Counted from the first letter of the stretch, positions 29,430-39,083 are shown. The stretch is DNA of 64,000 nt from Myxococcus guangdongensis (GCF_024198255.1 NZ_JAJVKW010000001.1:186001-250000), one strand, 5' to 3'. The notes: generated by a model not told the origin, from the letters alone. Program-made: numbers and translations.

Positions 29430-30236
29430 ATGCGCATCGCCCTGGCCATCGCTCGCAAGGAGCTGTCCCTCTACTTCACCACCCCGTGGGCCTATGGCGT
29501 CTTCACGGCGATGGTGGCGCTCTCGTCGTTCTTCTTCGTGGGCCTGCTGGAGCGCTTCCAGCAGGTGCAGGAGATGGCGCGACGCACGAGCTGGTCCCAG
29601 CTGCCCGAGGACTTCACCGCCTACCGCAACCTCACCGACGGCGTCGTCGTGCAGCTGTGGGGCATCGTCATCATCATCACCCTGTTCGTCGCCCCCTTCC
29701 TCTCCATGCGCCTGTTCGCGGAGGAGAAGCGCAACAAGACCTTCGAGCTGCTGATGACCGCGCCGGTGCGCCCCATCGAAATCGTGCTGGGCAAGTACCT
29801 GGGCGGCGTGGGCATCATCTGCGCGACGCTGGGCCTCACGCTCGTCTTCCCCGTGGTGCTCTCCGCGTTCGGCAAGGCGGACTCCGGCACCGCGCTGGAG
29901 TGGTCCACCGTGCTGCTGGGCTACGGCGGCATCCTCATGTGGGGCGCCACGTGCATGGCGGTGGGCATGTTCATCTCCGCGCTGACGGAGAGCCAGATGC
30001 TCGCGGCCTTCCTCACCTTCGCGGTGCTCTTGCCGTGGATGCTGCTGTCCGGCGTGGCGCAGGGAGCCGAGGAGCCAGCGCGCTCGGTGCTGATGTACCT
30101 GTCCTTCGACGCGCAGCTGCAGAACCTGCTCAAGGGCATCCTGGACGTGAAGAGCTTCGTCTTCTTCGCCTCCGTCATCGTCTTCTCGCTGGTGCTCACG
30201 CACCGCACCGTGGAAGCGCGACGCTGGGTCTCGTGA
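29430..30236 (+). CDS. ABC-2 type permease (GldF-like)
   Basis: The 268-residue integral membrane protein has about six hydrophobic segments. These include VFTAMVALSSFFFVGLLE near the start, LWGIVIIITLFVAPFLSM, the GIICATLGLTLVFPVVLSAF stretch and VFFASVIVFSLVLTH near the end. The EEKRNKTFELLMTAPVRPIE segment after the second helix is typical of ABC-2/GldF permeases. It pairs with the upstream ATPase and the downstream GldG-like subunit, with 42- and 31-base gaps. AAGGAAA precedes the ATG. Confidence 0.92.
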   Translation: MRIALAIARKELSLYFTTPWAYGVFTAMVALSSFFFVGLLERFQQVQEMARRTSWSQLPEDFTAYRNLTDGVVVQLWGIVIIITLFVAPFLSMRLFAEEKRNKTFELLMTAPVRPIEIVLGKYLGGVGIICATLGLTLVFPVVLSAFGKADSGTALEWSTVLLGYGGILMWGATCMAVGMFISALTESQMLAAFLTFAVLLPWMLLSGVAQGAEEPARSVLMYLSFDAQLQNLLKGILDVKSFVFFASVIVFSLVLTHRTVEARRWVS

Positions 30237-30267
30237 ACCGCCCCCACGTGAAAGGCCATCCCCGGAC

Positions 30268-31827
30268 ATGAACGCGACCCTCATCGGCAGGTACCTGGGC
30301 GCCTTCGGGCTGCTGCTCCTGGTCTCCAGCCCCTTCACCCTCTTCGTCACCTCCGGCAGCCCCATCGCCTCGGGGGTGAAGGCGGGCGTGGGCCTGGTGC
30401 TCGTCGGCGTGTACCTGGCCACGAACCTGAAGCAGTTCGGCCAGCTCGCCACGCGCAAGTCGAGCACCTTCTTCATCACCTCCGTGCTCACCGTGCTCGG
30501 GGTCCTGGGCGCGCTCGTGGGCATCAACTACGTGGCCCACCAGCAGGCGCCCCAGTGGGATTTGACGAAGGAGCGCATCCACACGCTGGCGCCGCAGACC
30601 ATCGCCACGCTGGGCACGATGCCGGAGAAGGTGAAGGCCATCGGCTTCCTGCCCCCGACGCATGAGTCCTACGCGCTGCTGGAGACGCTCTTCCAGCGCT
30701 ACCACGCGGAGGCGCCGGCGAAGTTCGAGTACGAGTTCAAGGACCCGCGCCGCTCCCCCGAGATGGCCGCGAAGTACCAGCTCAAGGAAGGTCAGGCGAG
30801 CGTGGTGCTCGCGCGCGGCGAGTCGCACACGACGCTCGCCGCCGTGTCCGAGCAGGACCTCACCAACGCGCTCATCAAGCTGGGCGCGGTGGGCACCCAG
30901 CGCGTCTACTTCATCACCGGGCACGGAGAATGGCCGCTCGACAAGGATGAGGCCGCGCCCTCGGACCCGGGAGGCTCGCTGTCCGAGCTGCGCCGGCAGC
31001 TGCTCCAGGAGGGCTACGCCGCGGAGGCCATGTACCTGGTGGGCACCACGGACATCCCTCGCGATGCCTCGCTCGTGGTCATCGCGGGCGCCCGCGTGCC
31101 GTACACGCAGCCGGAGGTGGCCGTGCTGCGCAAGTACCTCGCGAGCGGCGGACGGCTCGTGTACTTCACCGACGCGGGACTGGTGGATGGCCTGGGCGAG
31201 CTGCTCGCCGAGCACGGCATCCTGGTCGACGACGGCGTCGCGGCGGATGCGCAGTTCAACAGCGGCAACCCGTATGTCGTGCTGTCGCCCTTCTACAGCA
31301 CCCACGCCATCGTCGCGCCGCTCAAGCAGCGAGGCATGAACGTGGAGCTGCCCACGCCGCGCAGCCTCACCGTGCTGCGCGAGGGCATGGCCGGGGGCGT
31401 GCACGTGGAGCCGCTGGTGCACACCTCGCAGCACGGCTGGGTGGAGACGAAGCCCGACGAGAACGCGGTGCCTTCGGATGGCGAGAAGACGGGCCAGCTC
31501 ACGCTCGCGGCCGCCATCACCCGCGACACGAAGGACGCCGCCGACAAGCGCTTCGATGAGGCGCGGCTCGTGGTGGTGGGCGACTCGGAGCTGCTGTTGG
31601 ACCCGAACTGGGGCCACGAGCCCAATCGCAACCTGGTGATGAACACGCTGGGGTGGACCTCCAACCAGGTGAGCAAGGTGACGATGCGACCTCCGGACCG
31701 CGAGGTGTCCACGCTGGAGCTCGACACGGATGCGATGGACCCCATCCGCTTCATCTCCACGGACCTGATTCCCCTCTCCATGATGGGCCTGGGGCTGGCC
31801 ATCTGGCTGACGCGGCGGAACAAGTGA
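30268..31827 (+). CDS. GldG-like ABC transporter auxiliary membrane protein
   Basis: This is a 519-residue protein with two N-terminal membrane helices (about residues 10-30 and 70-90). A large extracytoplasmic domain and a C-terminal helix (PLSMMGLGLAIWLTRRN) follow. The sequence after helix 2, DLTKERIHTLAPQTI, is characteristic of the GldG/ABC_transp_aux family. So are VYFITGHGE and the VVIAGARVPYTQPEVAVLRKYLASGGRL glutamine-amidotransferase-like core. These subunits sit with GldF-type permeases and probably present substrate or couple the transporter to surface parts. The last four bases overlap the next gene (GTGA), so the two are translationally coupled. Confidence 0.9.
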   Translation: MNATLIGRYLGAFGLLLLVSSPFTLFVTSGSPIASGVKAGVGLVLVGVYLATNLKQFGQLATRKSSTFFITSVLTVLGVLGALVGINYVAHQQAPQWDLTKERIHTLAPQTIATLGTMPEKVKAIGFLPPTHESYALLETLFQRYHAEAPAKFEYEFKDPRRSPEMAAKYQLKEGQASVVLARGESHTTLAAVSEQDLTNALIKLGAVGTQRVYFITGHGEWPLDKDEAAPSDPGGSLSELRRQLLQEGYAAEAMYLVGTTDIPRDASLVVIAGARVPYTQPEVAVLRKYLASGGRLVYFTDAGLVDGLGELLAEHGILVDDGVAADAQFNSGNPYVVLSPFYSTHAIVAPLKQRGMNVELPTPRSLTVLREGMAGGVHVEPLVHTSQHGWVETKPDENAVPSDGEKTGQLTLAAAITRDTKDAADKRFDEARLVVVGDSELLLDPNWGHEPNRNLVMNTLGWTSNQVSKVTMRPPDREVSTLELDTDAMDPIRFISTDLIPLSMMGLGLAIWLTRRNK

Positions 31828-33281
31828 GCACCTCGCGCGGAGGACTCGTCGCGCTGCTCGTCCTGGGCACGGCCGCATTGCCCGCGTGCAAGGAGTCCGG
31901 GCCGCGCGAGCCTCGGCAAGGCGCGGTGGCCGAGCAGCTCTTCGCGCCTCCACCAGGGACGACGAGCAAGGACGCGGCGCCCGTGTTCACCCGCATCACC
32001 GTGCGCGCGCAAGGTGACACCACCGAGCTGGAGCGCGGGCCGGAGGGTTCGTGGCGCATCGTCGCGCCCGTGCAGGCTCGCGCGGAGCCGGCGGCCGTGG
32101 AGGCGCTGCTCGAGACGCTGGAGCGCTCGAAGTCGAGCACCTTGGTGGCCGAGGCCCCCACCGACGCGGACCTGAAGAAGTACGGGCTCGATTCGCCCGT
32201 GTTCACCGTGACGGCCCAGGCCCAGGTGTCGGGCTCGCCGCACACGGTGACGCTGCATGGCGGCGTCGAGAACACGTTCGATGGCTCCGTCTACGTGCGC
32301 CGCGAGGGAGACCCCAAGGTGTACGCCGCGCAGGGCTCCGTGCGGTGGAGCCTGGACAAGGACACCTTCGCGCTGCGCTCGAAGGAGCTGCTCGGCGAGC
32401 TGGAGGCCACCGCGCTCTCGGGCGTCGAGGTCCGCGCGCGGACGCACACCTACGTGCTGGAGCACGAGAAGGGGACCTCGCGCTGGCGGCTGACGAAGCC
32501 TATCTCCGAGCGCGCGGACGAGGCCCGGGTGTCCGCGCTGCTCAAGGCGCTGAAGGAGCACCGCGCGCTCTCCTTCCCCAAGGACACACCGGAGACTCGC
32601 AAGAGGCTCGGTCTGGAGACGCCGCTGGTGGACGCGCGCTTCACGCGAACCTCGGGCGACACGGTCCGCATCCGGATGGCGCAGGTGATGGAGGACGGAG
32701 CGCCTCGCTTCCACGCGCTGCGTGAGCAGGGCTTCGTCGCGACGCTGGCCGAGGTGCCCGAGGGCGCGCTCGACGTGCTGGACGTGGATGTGCTCGAGCT
32801 GAAGGACAAGCACGTGCTGAGCTTCCGCCGCGAGGACGTGCGGCGCGTGGTGTTCCACCCGGGCGGAGGCGCGCCCGCCATCATCCTGGTCAACGCGTCC
32901 GAGGGTGACGGCGGCACCGAGTCCTGGCAGGTGGAGTCGCCCGCGAAGGGCAAGGCGCAGCACTTCCGCGTCGTGTCGCTGCTGCGCGCGCTGGGCGCCA
33001 TCAAGGCGACGAGCTTCGGTGAGGCGAAGCCCCGCAGCTGGGCGAAGTACGGCATCGACGACGCCTCGCGCGGCGCGGTGCTGCTGGGCGCACAGGGACA
33101 GGAGTTGGCCCGACTGTGGCTGGGCGCCGAGGTCCCGGAGTCCTCCGAGCTGCGCTACGCCCGAGGCTCCGGCCCCGAGGTGATGGAGGTCTCCGTCGAA
33201 GGCCTCGCCCTGCCCCAACGGGCCGAGGACCTGATGGACGCCGCGCCCGCGACAGAGCCCGCCAACGCACGCGGTCCGTGA
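31824..33281 (+). CDS. DUF4340-type lipoprotein of the Gld-type ABC operon
   Basis: Translation most likely starts at GTG 31824, which overlaps the stop of the previous gene and opens a signal with lipobox LPAC (Cys22). The product is 485 residues. It is built from repeated modules with a KKYGLDSP-like turn (about residue 115, then KRLGLETP and WAKYGIDD), the hallmark of DUF4340. The molecular role of the family is unknown. It is often the last gene of GldF/GldG-like operons, as here, which points to a shared surface or periplasmic function. No upstream in-frame ATG gives a sensible signal. Confidence 0.85.
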   Translation: MSTSRGGLVALLVLGTAALPACKESGPREPRQGAVAEQLFAPPPGTTSKDAAPVFTRITVRAQGDTTELERGPEGSWRIVAPVQARAEPAAVEALLETLERSKSSTLVAEAPTDADLKKYGLDSPVFTVTAQAQVSGSPHTVTLHGGVENTFDGSVYVRREGDPKVYAAQGSVRWSLDKDTFALRSKELLGELEATALSGVEVRARTHTYVLEHEKGTSRWRLTKPISERADEARVSALLKALKEHRALSFPKDTPETRKRLGLETPLVDARFTRTSGDTVRIRMAQVMEDGAPRFHALREQGFVATLAEVPEGALDVLDVDVLELKDKHVLSFRREDVRRVVFHPGGGAPAIILVNASEGDGGTESWQVESPAKGKAQHFRVVSLLRALGAIKATSFGEAKPRSWAKYGIDDASRGAVLLGAQGQELARLWLGAEVPESSELRYARGSGPEVMEVSVEGLALPQRAEDLMDAAPATEPANARGP

Positions 33282-33497
33282 GGGCGCACACGCCCGCATC
33301 GTGACAATCCACTACGTCGGAAAGGTGACGCGACGCGCCGCCGGCTTTGACGCGCGCCTCGCGCACATTCGCGCGCGGCTCCCCTCGGGAGATGGTGCGG
33401 ACCGCTGACATTCTCTGGCAATCCTTTGTGCTTTCCTCCTCCCCCGCCCCTCCCTACCTTTTGGTCACACTCGTAGATGATGTTCGGAGGCAGTGTC

Positions 33498-34574
33498 ATG
33501 GCGACCACGGCGGAAAACCCGATTGGGCTGAATGGCTTCGAGTTCGTGGAGTTCACGAGCCCCGCGCCCGAGGCGATGGTGGCGCTGGTGGAGAAGCTGG
33601 GCTTCACGGCCTACGCCAGGCACCCGACCAAGGCACTGGTCCGCTACAAGCAGGGCGACATCAACCTGCTCATCAACCAGGAGCCCACCGGCCAGGCCGC
33701 CGAGTTCCGCGCCGAGCACGGCCCGTCCGCCAACGCCATGGCCTTCCGCGTGGCCAACGCCCGCGCCGCGTACGAGCTGGCGCTGGAGCGTGGCGCCGTC
33801 GCCGCGGACCCCGCCGTCAGCTCCCTGGGCGAGGGCTTCTATGTCCTGCAGGGCATCGGTGGCAGCCTGCTGTATCTCATCGACCGTCACGGCCCCGCCG
33901 GCACCCTCTATGACTCCTGGGTGCAGATTCCCGGCGCCGCCGAGGCCGAGGCGAAGAACAGCGTGGGCCTGGAGTCGCTGGACCACCTGACGCACAACGT
34001 GCGCCGGGGCCAGATGCGCACCTGGTCGACCTTCTACAACCGCATCTTCGGCTTCACCGAGCAGAAGTACTTCGACATCAAGGGCCAGGCCACGGGCCTG
34101 TTCAGCCAGGCGATGATCGCCCCGGACCGCGCCATCCGGATTCCGCTCAACGAGAGCCAGGACGAGAAGTCCCAAATCGAGGAGTTCCTGCGCGAGTACA
34201 AGGGCGAGGGCATCCAGCACCTGGCCCTGTCCACCCAGGACATCTACGCCACCGTGGAGAAGCTGCGCGCGCGCGGCGTGGACCTGCAGGACACGCTCGA
34301 GGCGTACTACGACCTGGTCGACAAGCGCGTGCCCAACCACGGTGAGGACCTGGAGCGGATGCGCAAGAACCGCATCCTCATCGACGGCAACGAGCAGGAA
34401 GGCCTGCTGCTGCAGATCTTCACCAACAACCTGTTCGGCCCCATCTTCTTCGAGATCATCCAGCGCAAGGGCAACGAGGGCTTCGGCAACGGCAACTTCC
34501 AGGCCCTGTTCGAGTCCATCGAGCTGGACCAGATCCGCCGCGGCGTCATCAAGGTGGAGAAGTCCCGGAAGTAG
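33498..34574 (+). CDS. hppD: 4-Hydroxyphenylpyruvate dioxygenase
   Basis: The 358-residue enzyme converts 4-hydroxyphenylpyruvate to homogentisate in tyrosine breakdown. It shows the two-domain vicinal-oxygen-chelate fold. The iron ligands appear as His in SLDHLTHNV, His in GIQHLALST and Glu in FFEIIQRKG. The C-terminal signature RMRKNRILIDGNEQEGLLLQ and NNLFGPIFFEII is diagnostic. ATG 33498 was preferred over 33477 because GGAGG lies eight bases before it and the family starts at this point. It lies 30 bases upstream of hmgA, the next enzyme in the pathway. I did not find a convincing promoter in the 216 bases upstream. Confidence 0.96.
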   Translation: MATTAENPIGLNGFEFVEFTSPAPEAMVALVEKLGFTAYARHPTKALVRYKQGDINLLINQEPTGQAAEFRAEHGPSANAMAFRVANARAAYELALERGAVAADPAVSSLGEGFYVLQGIGGSLLYLIDRHGPAGTLYDSWVQIPGAAEAEAKNSVGLESLDHLTHNVRRGQMRTWSTFYNRIFGFTEQKYFDIKGQATGLFSQAMIAPDRAIRIPLNESQDEKSQIEEFLREYKGEGIQHLALSTQDIYATVEKLRARGVDLQDTLEAYYDLVDKRVPNHGEDLERMRKNRILIDGNEQEGLLLQIFTNNLFGPIFFEIIQRKGNEGFGNGNFQALFESIELDQIRRGVIKVEKSRK

Positions 34575-34604
34575 CTCCCGGCCCGACTGCGGAGGAACTT
34601 CACG

Positions 34605-35942
34605 GTGACCCTCGAGAATCGAACCGCGGTACCTCCGAAGAGCGGGCTGCGCAAGGCGCCCGGCGACTACCTCTCCGGATTCGGCAACGAAGTGGCGACG
34701 GAGGCCGTCCCCGGTGCGCTGCCCGTGGGACAGAACTCTCCGCAGAAGGCCCCCTTCGGGCTGTACGCGGAGCAGCTGTCCGGCACGGCCTTCACCGTGG
34801 CGCGCCGGGAAAACAAGCGCTCCTGGATGTACCGCCTGCGTCCGAGCGCCAACCATCCCGCGTATCAGCCCCATCCCCAGGGGCTGGTGCGCGGGGGTCC
34901 CTTCGACGAGGTGCCGCCCTCGCCCAACCGCATGCGCTGGAGCCCCCAGCCCGTGCCCACCGAGCCCACCGACTTCGTGGAGGGACTCATCACCTACGCC
35001 GGCAACGGCGACACGGCCACGAGCAGCGGCATCTCCATCCACCTGTACCGCGCCAACCGGTCCATGACCGACAAGGTATTCTACAGCGCGGACGGCGAGC
35101 TGCTCCTCGTCCCGCAGGCGGGGCGGCTGACGCTGGTGACGGAGATGGGCGTGCTGGAGCTGCGCCCGGGTGAAATCGCCATCGTGCCACGCGGCGTGCG
35201 CTTCCGCGCGGAGCTGCCGGACGGCCCCGTGGCGGGCTACATCTGCGAGAACCACGGCGCGCTCTTCCGCCTGCCGGACCTGGGGCCCATCGGCTCCAAC
35301 GGCCTGGCCAACGCGCGCGACTTCCTCACGCCGGTGGCCGCCTTCGAGGACGTGGACCGTCCGACGCTGGTGGTGCAGAAGTACCAGGGCCGGCTGTGGG
35401 CCTCCCAGTTCAACCACTCACCGCTCGACGTGGTGGCGTGGCACGGCAACCTGGCGCCGTACAAGTATGACCTGGCGCGCTTCAACACCATCGGCACGGT
35501 GAGCTACGACCACCCGGACCCGTCCATCTTCACGGTGCTGACGTCGCCCAGTGAGTCCCCCGGCACGGCCAACTGCGACTTCGTCATCTTCCCGCCCCGG
35601 TGGATGGTGGCCGAGGACACCTTCCGTCCGCCCTGGTTCCACCGCAACGTGATGAGCGAGTTCATGGGGCTGGTGCAGGGCGTGTACGACGCCAAGGTCG
35701 GCGGCTTCGCCCCGGGCGGCGCGTCGCTGCACAACTGCATGAGTGGCCACGGTCCGGACCGCGCCAGCTACGAGCAGGCCATCAAGGCGGAGCTCAAGCC
35801 GCACAAGATTCAGGACACGATGGCGTTCATGTTCGAGTCGCGCTGGGTCATCCGCCCCACGCGCTTCGCCATGGAGACGTCCACCATGCAGCTCGACTAC
35901 GACGACTGCTGGGCGGGCTTCGAGAAGGCCCGTCTGCCTTGA
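34605..35942 (+). CDS. hmgA: Homogentisate 1,2-dioxygenase
   Basis: This 445-residue enzyme opens the ring of homogentisate to maleylacetoacetate. The start codon is GTG with GGAGG upstream. The family opening [19 protein letters not shown] is clear. The iron ligands match known ones: His and Glu in [12 protein letters not shown], and the His of [11 protein letters not shown]. Length is normal. The gene is in an operon with hppD and the Rieske protein, whose start overlaps its stop by four bases. No fumarylacetoacetate hydrolase or maleylacetoacetate isomerase gene is seen in the window, so the pathway must finish elsewhere. Confidence 0.97.
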   Translation: MTLENRTAVPPKSGLRKAPGDYLSGFGNEVATEAVPGALPVGQNSPQKAPFGLYAEQLSGTAFTVARRENKRSWMYRLRPSANHPAYQPHPQGLVRGGPFDEVPPSPNRMRWSPQPVPTEPTDFVEGLITYAGNGDTATSSGISIHLYRANRSMTDKVFYSADGELLLVPQAGRLTLVTEMGVLELRPGEIAIVPRGVRFRAELPDGPVAGYICENHGALFRLPDLGPIGSNGLANARDFLTPVAAFEDVDRPTLVVQKYQGRLWASQFNHSPLDVVAWHGNLAPYKYDLARFNTIGTVSYDHPDPSIFTVLTSPSESPGTANCDFVIFPPRWMVAEDTFRPPWFHRNVMSEFMGLVQGVYDAKVGGFAPGGASLHNCMSGHGPDRASYEQAIKAELKPHKIQDTMAFMFESRWVIRPTRFAMETSTMQLDYDDCWAGFEKARLP

Positions 35943-36307
35943 GCCTCCCGCCGCGGCAGCGCGTCTGGACGACGCCGCCTGACGTCACGCTGTGCCCGGT
36001 GGACTCCCTCACGGACCCGGGCGCGCGCAACTTCGTCCTCCAGATAGAGGAGGCCTTCTTCCACGGCTTCCTCGTGCGCCACAACGGTCAGGTCCACGGC
36101 TACGTGGACCGGTGTCCTCACGCGGGCCTGCCGCTGGCGCGCGTGCTGGACCAGTACCTGACGCCGGACAAGCAGCACCTGGTCTGCGGCTGGCACGGCG
36201 CGCTCTTCCGCCCCGACGACGGCAAGTGCGTGGGAGGTCCGTGCAACGGCGCCTCCCTGACGCCCTGGCCCGTGAAGGTGGAGGACGGCATGGTCGTCAC
36301 CACCTGA
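35939..36307 (+). CDS. Rieske [2Fe-2S] ferredoxin-like protein
   Basis: The frame is open and contiguous with a TTG at 35939 that overlaps the hmgA stop (TTGA), so TTG is the probable start. A GTG about 20 codons in is the alternative. The product is about 122 residues. The cluster ligands are the pairs CPH (in [12 protein letters not shown]) and CGWH (in [16 protein letters not shown]). There are no membrane segments, so a soluble electron carrier or a small regulatory Rieske protein is expected. Its coupling to hmgA suggests a link to aromatic amino-acid catabolism. The partner oxygenase, if any, is not in the window. Confidence 0.88.
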   Translation: MSLPPRQRVWTTPPDVTLCPVDSLTDPGARNFVLQIEEAFFHGFLVRHNGQVHGYVDRCPHAGLPLARVLDQYLTPDKQHLVCGWHGALFRPDDGKCVGGPCNGASLTPWPVKVEDGMVVTT

Positions 36308-36319
36308 GCCGCGGCGGCG

Positions 36320-37054
36320 CTACACCTCCAGCAGCATGTAGCGCTGGTCCGGCGTGTGCTTCGTGAGCAGGGGCATGGCGACGTTGAAGACGGGGATGCC
36401 GCTCTTCGTCTTGCCCTGCAGCGAGCCGTGGTGCGCGTGTCCGTGGAAGACCGCCTCCGCGCCGTAGTGGTCGATGGGCATCGCCAGACGGCTGGTGCCG
36501 AGGAAGGGGCGGATCTCGATGTTCTCCCCCTCCAGCGTCTCCGGAATCGGGGCGTAGTGCATGATGATGACCTTGCGCGGCGTGTCCAGGTGGCTCAGCG
36601 CCGCCTCCAGCTTGAGCGACTCCGTCACCGCCTCCTGCACGAAGGCCTTCGTCTGCCCTTCACCGAAGGCCTGCAGCGTGGCGTTGCCGTAGCCGCCGCC
36701 GAAGCCCTTCACCCCGGCCACGCCGAGCACCTTCTCGAAGATGAAGTGGTCCCCGTCGAGGATGTGCACGCCGGCCTTGGACAGCTCCGCGCAGATGTCC
36801 TTCACGTGGCCCTGCTCGTAGTCGTGGTTGCCGAGCACCGCCGCGCACGGCACGCGCAGCGCGGACAGGTCCTCGGCGAGCACCTTGCCCTCCTCCACCA
36901 TGCCGCGGTCCGTGAGGTCGCCGCACAGCACCAGCAGGTCCGCCGTCGCGTTCACCTGTTTGACGAGGTGCCGGAACCGGCCGTGCTGGTCCTCACGACA
37001 GTGAAGGTCACCGACCGCCGCCAATCGAATCTTCGAGCTCGGGTCCCTCGCCAC
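36320..37054 (-). CDS. Calcineurin-like metallophosphoesterase
   Basis: The 244-residue protein shows the dinuclear-metal motifs GDLH (residue 15 region), GDLTD, GNHD and GHAHHG. An internal MHYAPIP histidine is also present. It starts at a GTG (37054). No better start lies before the essential GDLH motif. It overlaps the upstream nucleotidyltransferase gene by 47 bases. The substrate is unknown. The family includes enzymes that act on cyclic nucleotides, nucleotide diphosphates and other phosphodiesters. The cytoplasm is the likely location. Confidence 0.88.
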   Translation of the reverse strand: MARDPSSKIRLAAVGDLHCREDQHGRFRHLVKQVNATADLLVLCGDLTDRGMVEEGKVLAEDLSALRVPCAAVLGNHDYEQGHVKDICAELSKAGVHILDGDHFIFEKVLGVAGVKGFGGGYGNATLQAFGEGQTKAFVQEAVTESLKLEAALSHLDTPRKVIIMHYAPIPETLEGENIEIRPFLGTSRLAMPIDHYGAEAVFHGHAHHGSLQGKTKSGIPVFNVAMPLLTKHTPDQRYMLLEV

Positions 37055-37865
37055 GCGCGCCCCCCTGTCGTCGTTCGTTCTCGTCCCAGGCCCGCCCGTC
37101 CCCGAACCCCCAGTGGTGGATGTCCACGTGGTAGTTCACCTTGGAGACGAGGTTGCCCCGACACAGCTTCTGCTCCCAGCCGCCGTCGCGCATGCTGTCC
37201 AGCGTGCGCCGCATCAGCTCCGCCAGCACCCATTCGGGGATGACATCCCTCTCCGAGGGATAGGCGAAGCGGAACATCATCACGTGGCTGAGCAGCACCT
37301 CCCAGTACCGGTCGAAGCGGCGCATCAGCCGCTCCCAGTCCATCTGCTGCCCCGCCTTGAGGATGAGGTGGTTGACGTCCGCGCCGTCGAAGCGCTCGCG
37401 CTCCGCGACGAACGCCTTGGACCAGATCATCTCCTCGGCGGGCGCGACCAGGCACTCGTGGCCGAAGATGGTGGAGGTGCGCGCGTGCTCGAACCACTCG
37501 TCGTCCACCACCGCCACGCCGTTGCCGGACGAGAAGATGAAGTCGACGAAGTACTCCCCCTTGAAGGCCTTGTAGAGCCACACCTCGTCGGTGCGCTCGG
37601 TGCGCCAGCCGTCCTTCTCCAGGACCTCTAGCGCGCGCGCCGCGTCCGCCTTGCGGGGGAACAAGTCCAGGTCCTTCGTGTCCCGGTAGATGCCGGTATA
37701 GGTGGCATACGCGTACGCACCGCCCACCACGAAGGGCACCCCCGCATCACGCAGCAACCCCACCGCGCGCGCTCGGGCGTTGAGCTCGTCCGAGCTGCGC
37801 TCGCGCTCGGCCAGCGCCGCGTCGGTGCCCATCTCGCCAGGATGGTTGGGGTGTCGTTTTTCCAT
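37008..37865 (-). CDS. Nucleotidyltransferase-like protein
   Basis: The product is about 285 residues. The nucleotidyltransferase core reads VPFVVGGAYAYATYTGIYRDTKDLDLF, in which GG and the catalytic DxD (DLD) fit the minimal polymerase-beta-like fold. The rest is helical. Start choice is uncertain: ATG 37865 was taken, and ATG 37889 or 37832 are possible, since none has a strong ribosome-binding site. The 3' end runs 47 bases into the metallophosphoesterase gene. The two genes may act as a pair that adds and removes a nucleotide or phosphate, but that is only a guess from their overlap. Confidence 0.82.
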   Translation of the reverse strand: MEKRHPNHPGEMGTDAALAERERSSDELNARARAVGLLRDAGVPFVVGGAYAYATYTGIYRDTKDLDLFPRKADAARALEVLEKDGWRTERTDEVWLYKAFKGEYFVDFIFSSGNGVAVVDDEWFEHARTSTIFGHECLVAPAEEMIWSKAFVAERERFDGADVNHLILKAGQQMDWERLMRRFDRYWEVLLSHVMMFRFAYPSERDVIPEWVLAELMRRTLDSMRDGGWEQKLCRGNLVSKVNYHVDIHHWGFGDGRAWDENERRQGGARGEGPELEDSIGGGR

Positions 37866-38078
37866 GGGCGAAAGGTAGGGACGCTGCATTTCCAGCGTCC
37901 GAAAGCCCGTTGAAGTCGCCCGAGGAGCAGCCAGGCGGCCCCCAACCCCCTGGAATCACGAAGCCTTTCAAAGTCAGACAGCTCCCTTTTCTGTTTTCCG
38001 ACGGGGCTGTGTCCATAGGAGCGAACACGCTGCCGCACGGCCCGCCGGGGGCCATCCGAACAGGAAGGAAGAAGGACC

Positions 38079-39071
38079 ATGCTGCGCAAGAGCCTGCTGT
38101 GTGCCGCCCTGATGCTGGTGGGTTGTGAGTCCGAGGACAAGAAGCCCCAGGACGTCGAGTCGTTCCGTCAGGGCGTGCCCTCCAAGCAGATGGTGGAGGT
38201 GTCGTCGCCGGGACCGATGGGCGAGGAGCAGGGCAAGACGTCCGCGTACTACGGCGAAGGGGAGCTGTCGGGGAACTACTTCCTCACCGCGACCGCCGCC
38301 TTCAGCATGAACAGCGCCACGCTGAGCGTGCTCGGGTTGGTGGCGGAGATCGTCAAGCACCCGCCCTCCTCCATCGAGGGAGACATCGCCGTGTGGGGCC
38401 CGCACGCCGACCCCCTGGACCCCATCTCCTGGAGGCTGACCGTCCAGCACAAGGAGGGCGACACGTATTCGTGGGTGCTGGACGCCAAGGGCCGCAACGC
38501 GCCGGACGCGAGCTTCAAGACGGTGCTGTCCGGCTCGCACACGGCGGGCGTGGATGGGGATGGGGAGCGGCTGTCGGGCTACGGCTCTGGCCAGTTCCTC
38601 GTCGACTTCGACAACGAGCGCGGGCTGCCCGGCAACGAGGAGGACGTGCAGCCGCTGGCGACCCTGGAGGTCCGCTACGCGCGCACCGGGCCGGACGCGA
38701 CGGCGTCGGTGGAGGCGGACCTCGAGTACACGGATGAGCAGGACCTGGTCACGAACACGAAGTACCGCTTCAAGCAGGCCCCGGGCGCCGGGGGTGAGCT
38801 GGACTTCGTGTCGCAGCAGGACATCGACGCGGACCCGACGCGCGCGCAGTTGGAGCGGCTGGCCATCAAGAGCCGCTGGGAGCGCAACGGGGCTGGTCGC
38901 TCGGACATCAAGCTGTCGGGCGGGGACCTCTTCGGCGAGGCCACCGTCAACGAGTGCTGGGACCAGGGACACATGAGCACCTACTACGCGGCCAGCTTCA
39001 ACCCGGTCCTCGGCTACGGGGCGGTGAGCGCCTGCGGAAGCTTCAGCACCGCGGTCTACTCCTCGTTGTGA
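38079..39071 (+). CDS. Lipoprotein A of the sigma/caspase operon
   Basis: The 330-residue lipoprotein has lipobox LVGC (Cys16). GGAAGAAGGA lies upstream of the ATG. The mature part is probably beta-rich and acidic. It shares a pattern with the lipoprotein at 42016: a VWGP motif, then LSGS, then a C-terminal stretch (RWERNGAGRSDIKLSGGDLF) that leads to ECWD and a final FNP. It lacks any enzyme motif I know. It ends 25 bases before the sigma-factor gene on the same strand, so it probably belongs to that operon. An outer-membrane or periplasmic sensor or substrate is plausible, but this is inference. Confidence 0.8.
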   Translation: MLRKSLLCAALMLVGCESEDKKPQDVESFRQGVPSKQMVEVSSPGPMGEEQGKTSAYYGEGELSGNYFLTATAAFSMNSATLSVLGLVAEIVKHPPSSIEGDIAVWGPHADPLDPISWRLTVQHKEGDTYSWVLDAKGRNAPDASFKTVLSGSHTAGVDGDGERLSGYGSGQFLVDFDNERGLPGNEEDVQPLATLEVRYARTGPDATASVEADLEYTDEQDLVTNTKYRFKQAPGAGGELDFVSQQDIDADPTRAQLERLAIKSRWERNGAGRSDIKLSGGDLFGEATVNECWDQGHMSTYYAASFNPVLGYGAVSACGSFSTAVYSSL

Positions 39072-39083
39072 CGCGGCTCGCGG

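Noticed and set aside
28569..30527. 652-codon minus-strand ORF opposite the ABC genes
   Set aside because: It is His/Arg/Gln-rich with no motif, and the plus strand has intact Walker motifs and permease helices.
33416..33431. Sigma-54-like TGGCA...GTGC before hppD
   Set aside because: The GG to GC distance is one base too long for a sigma-54 promoter.
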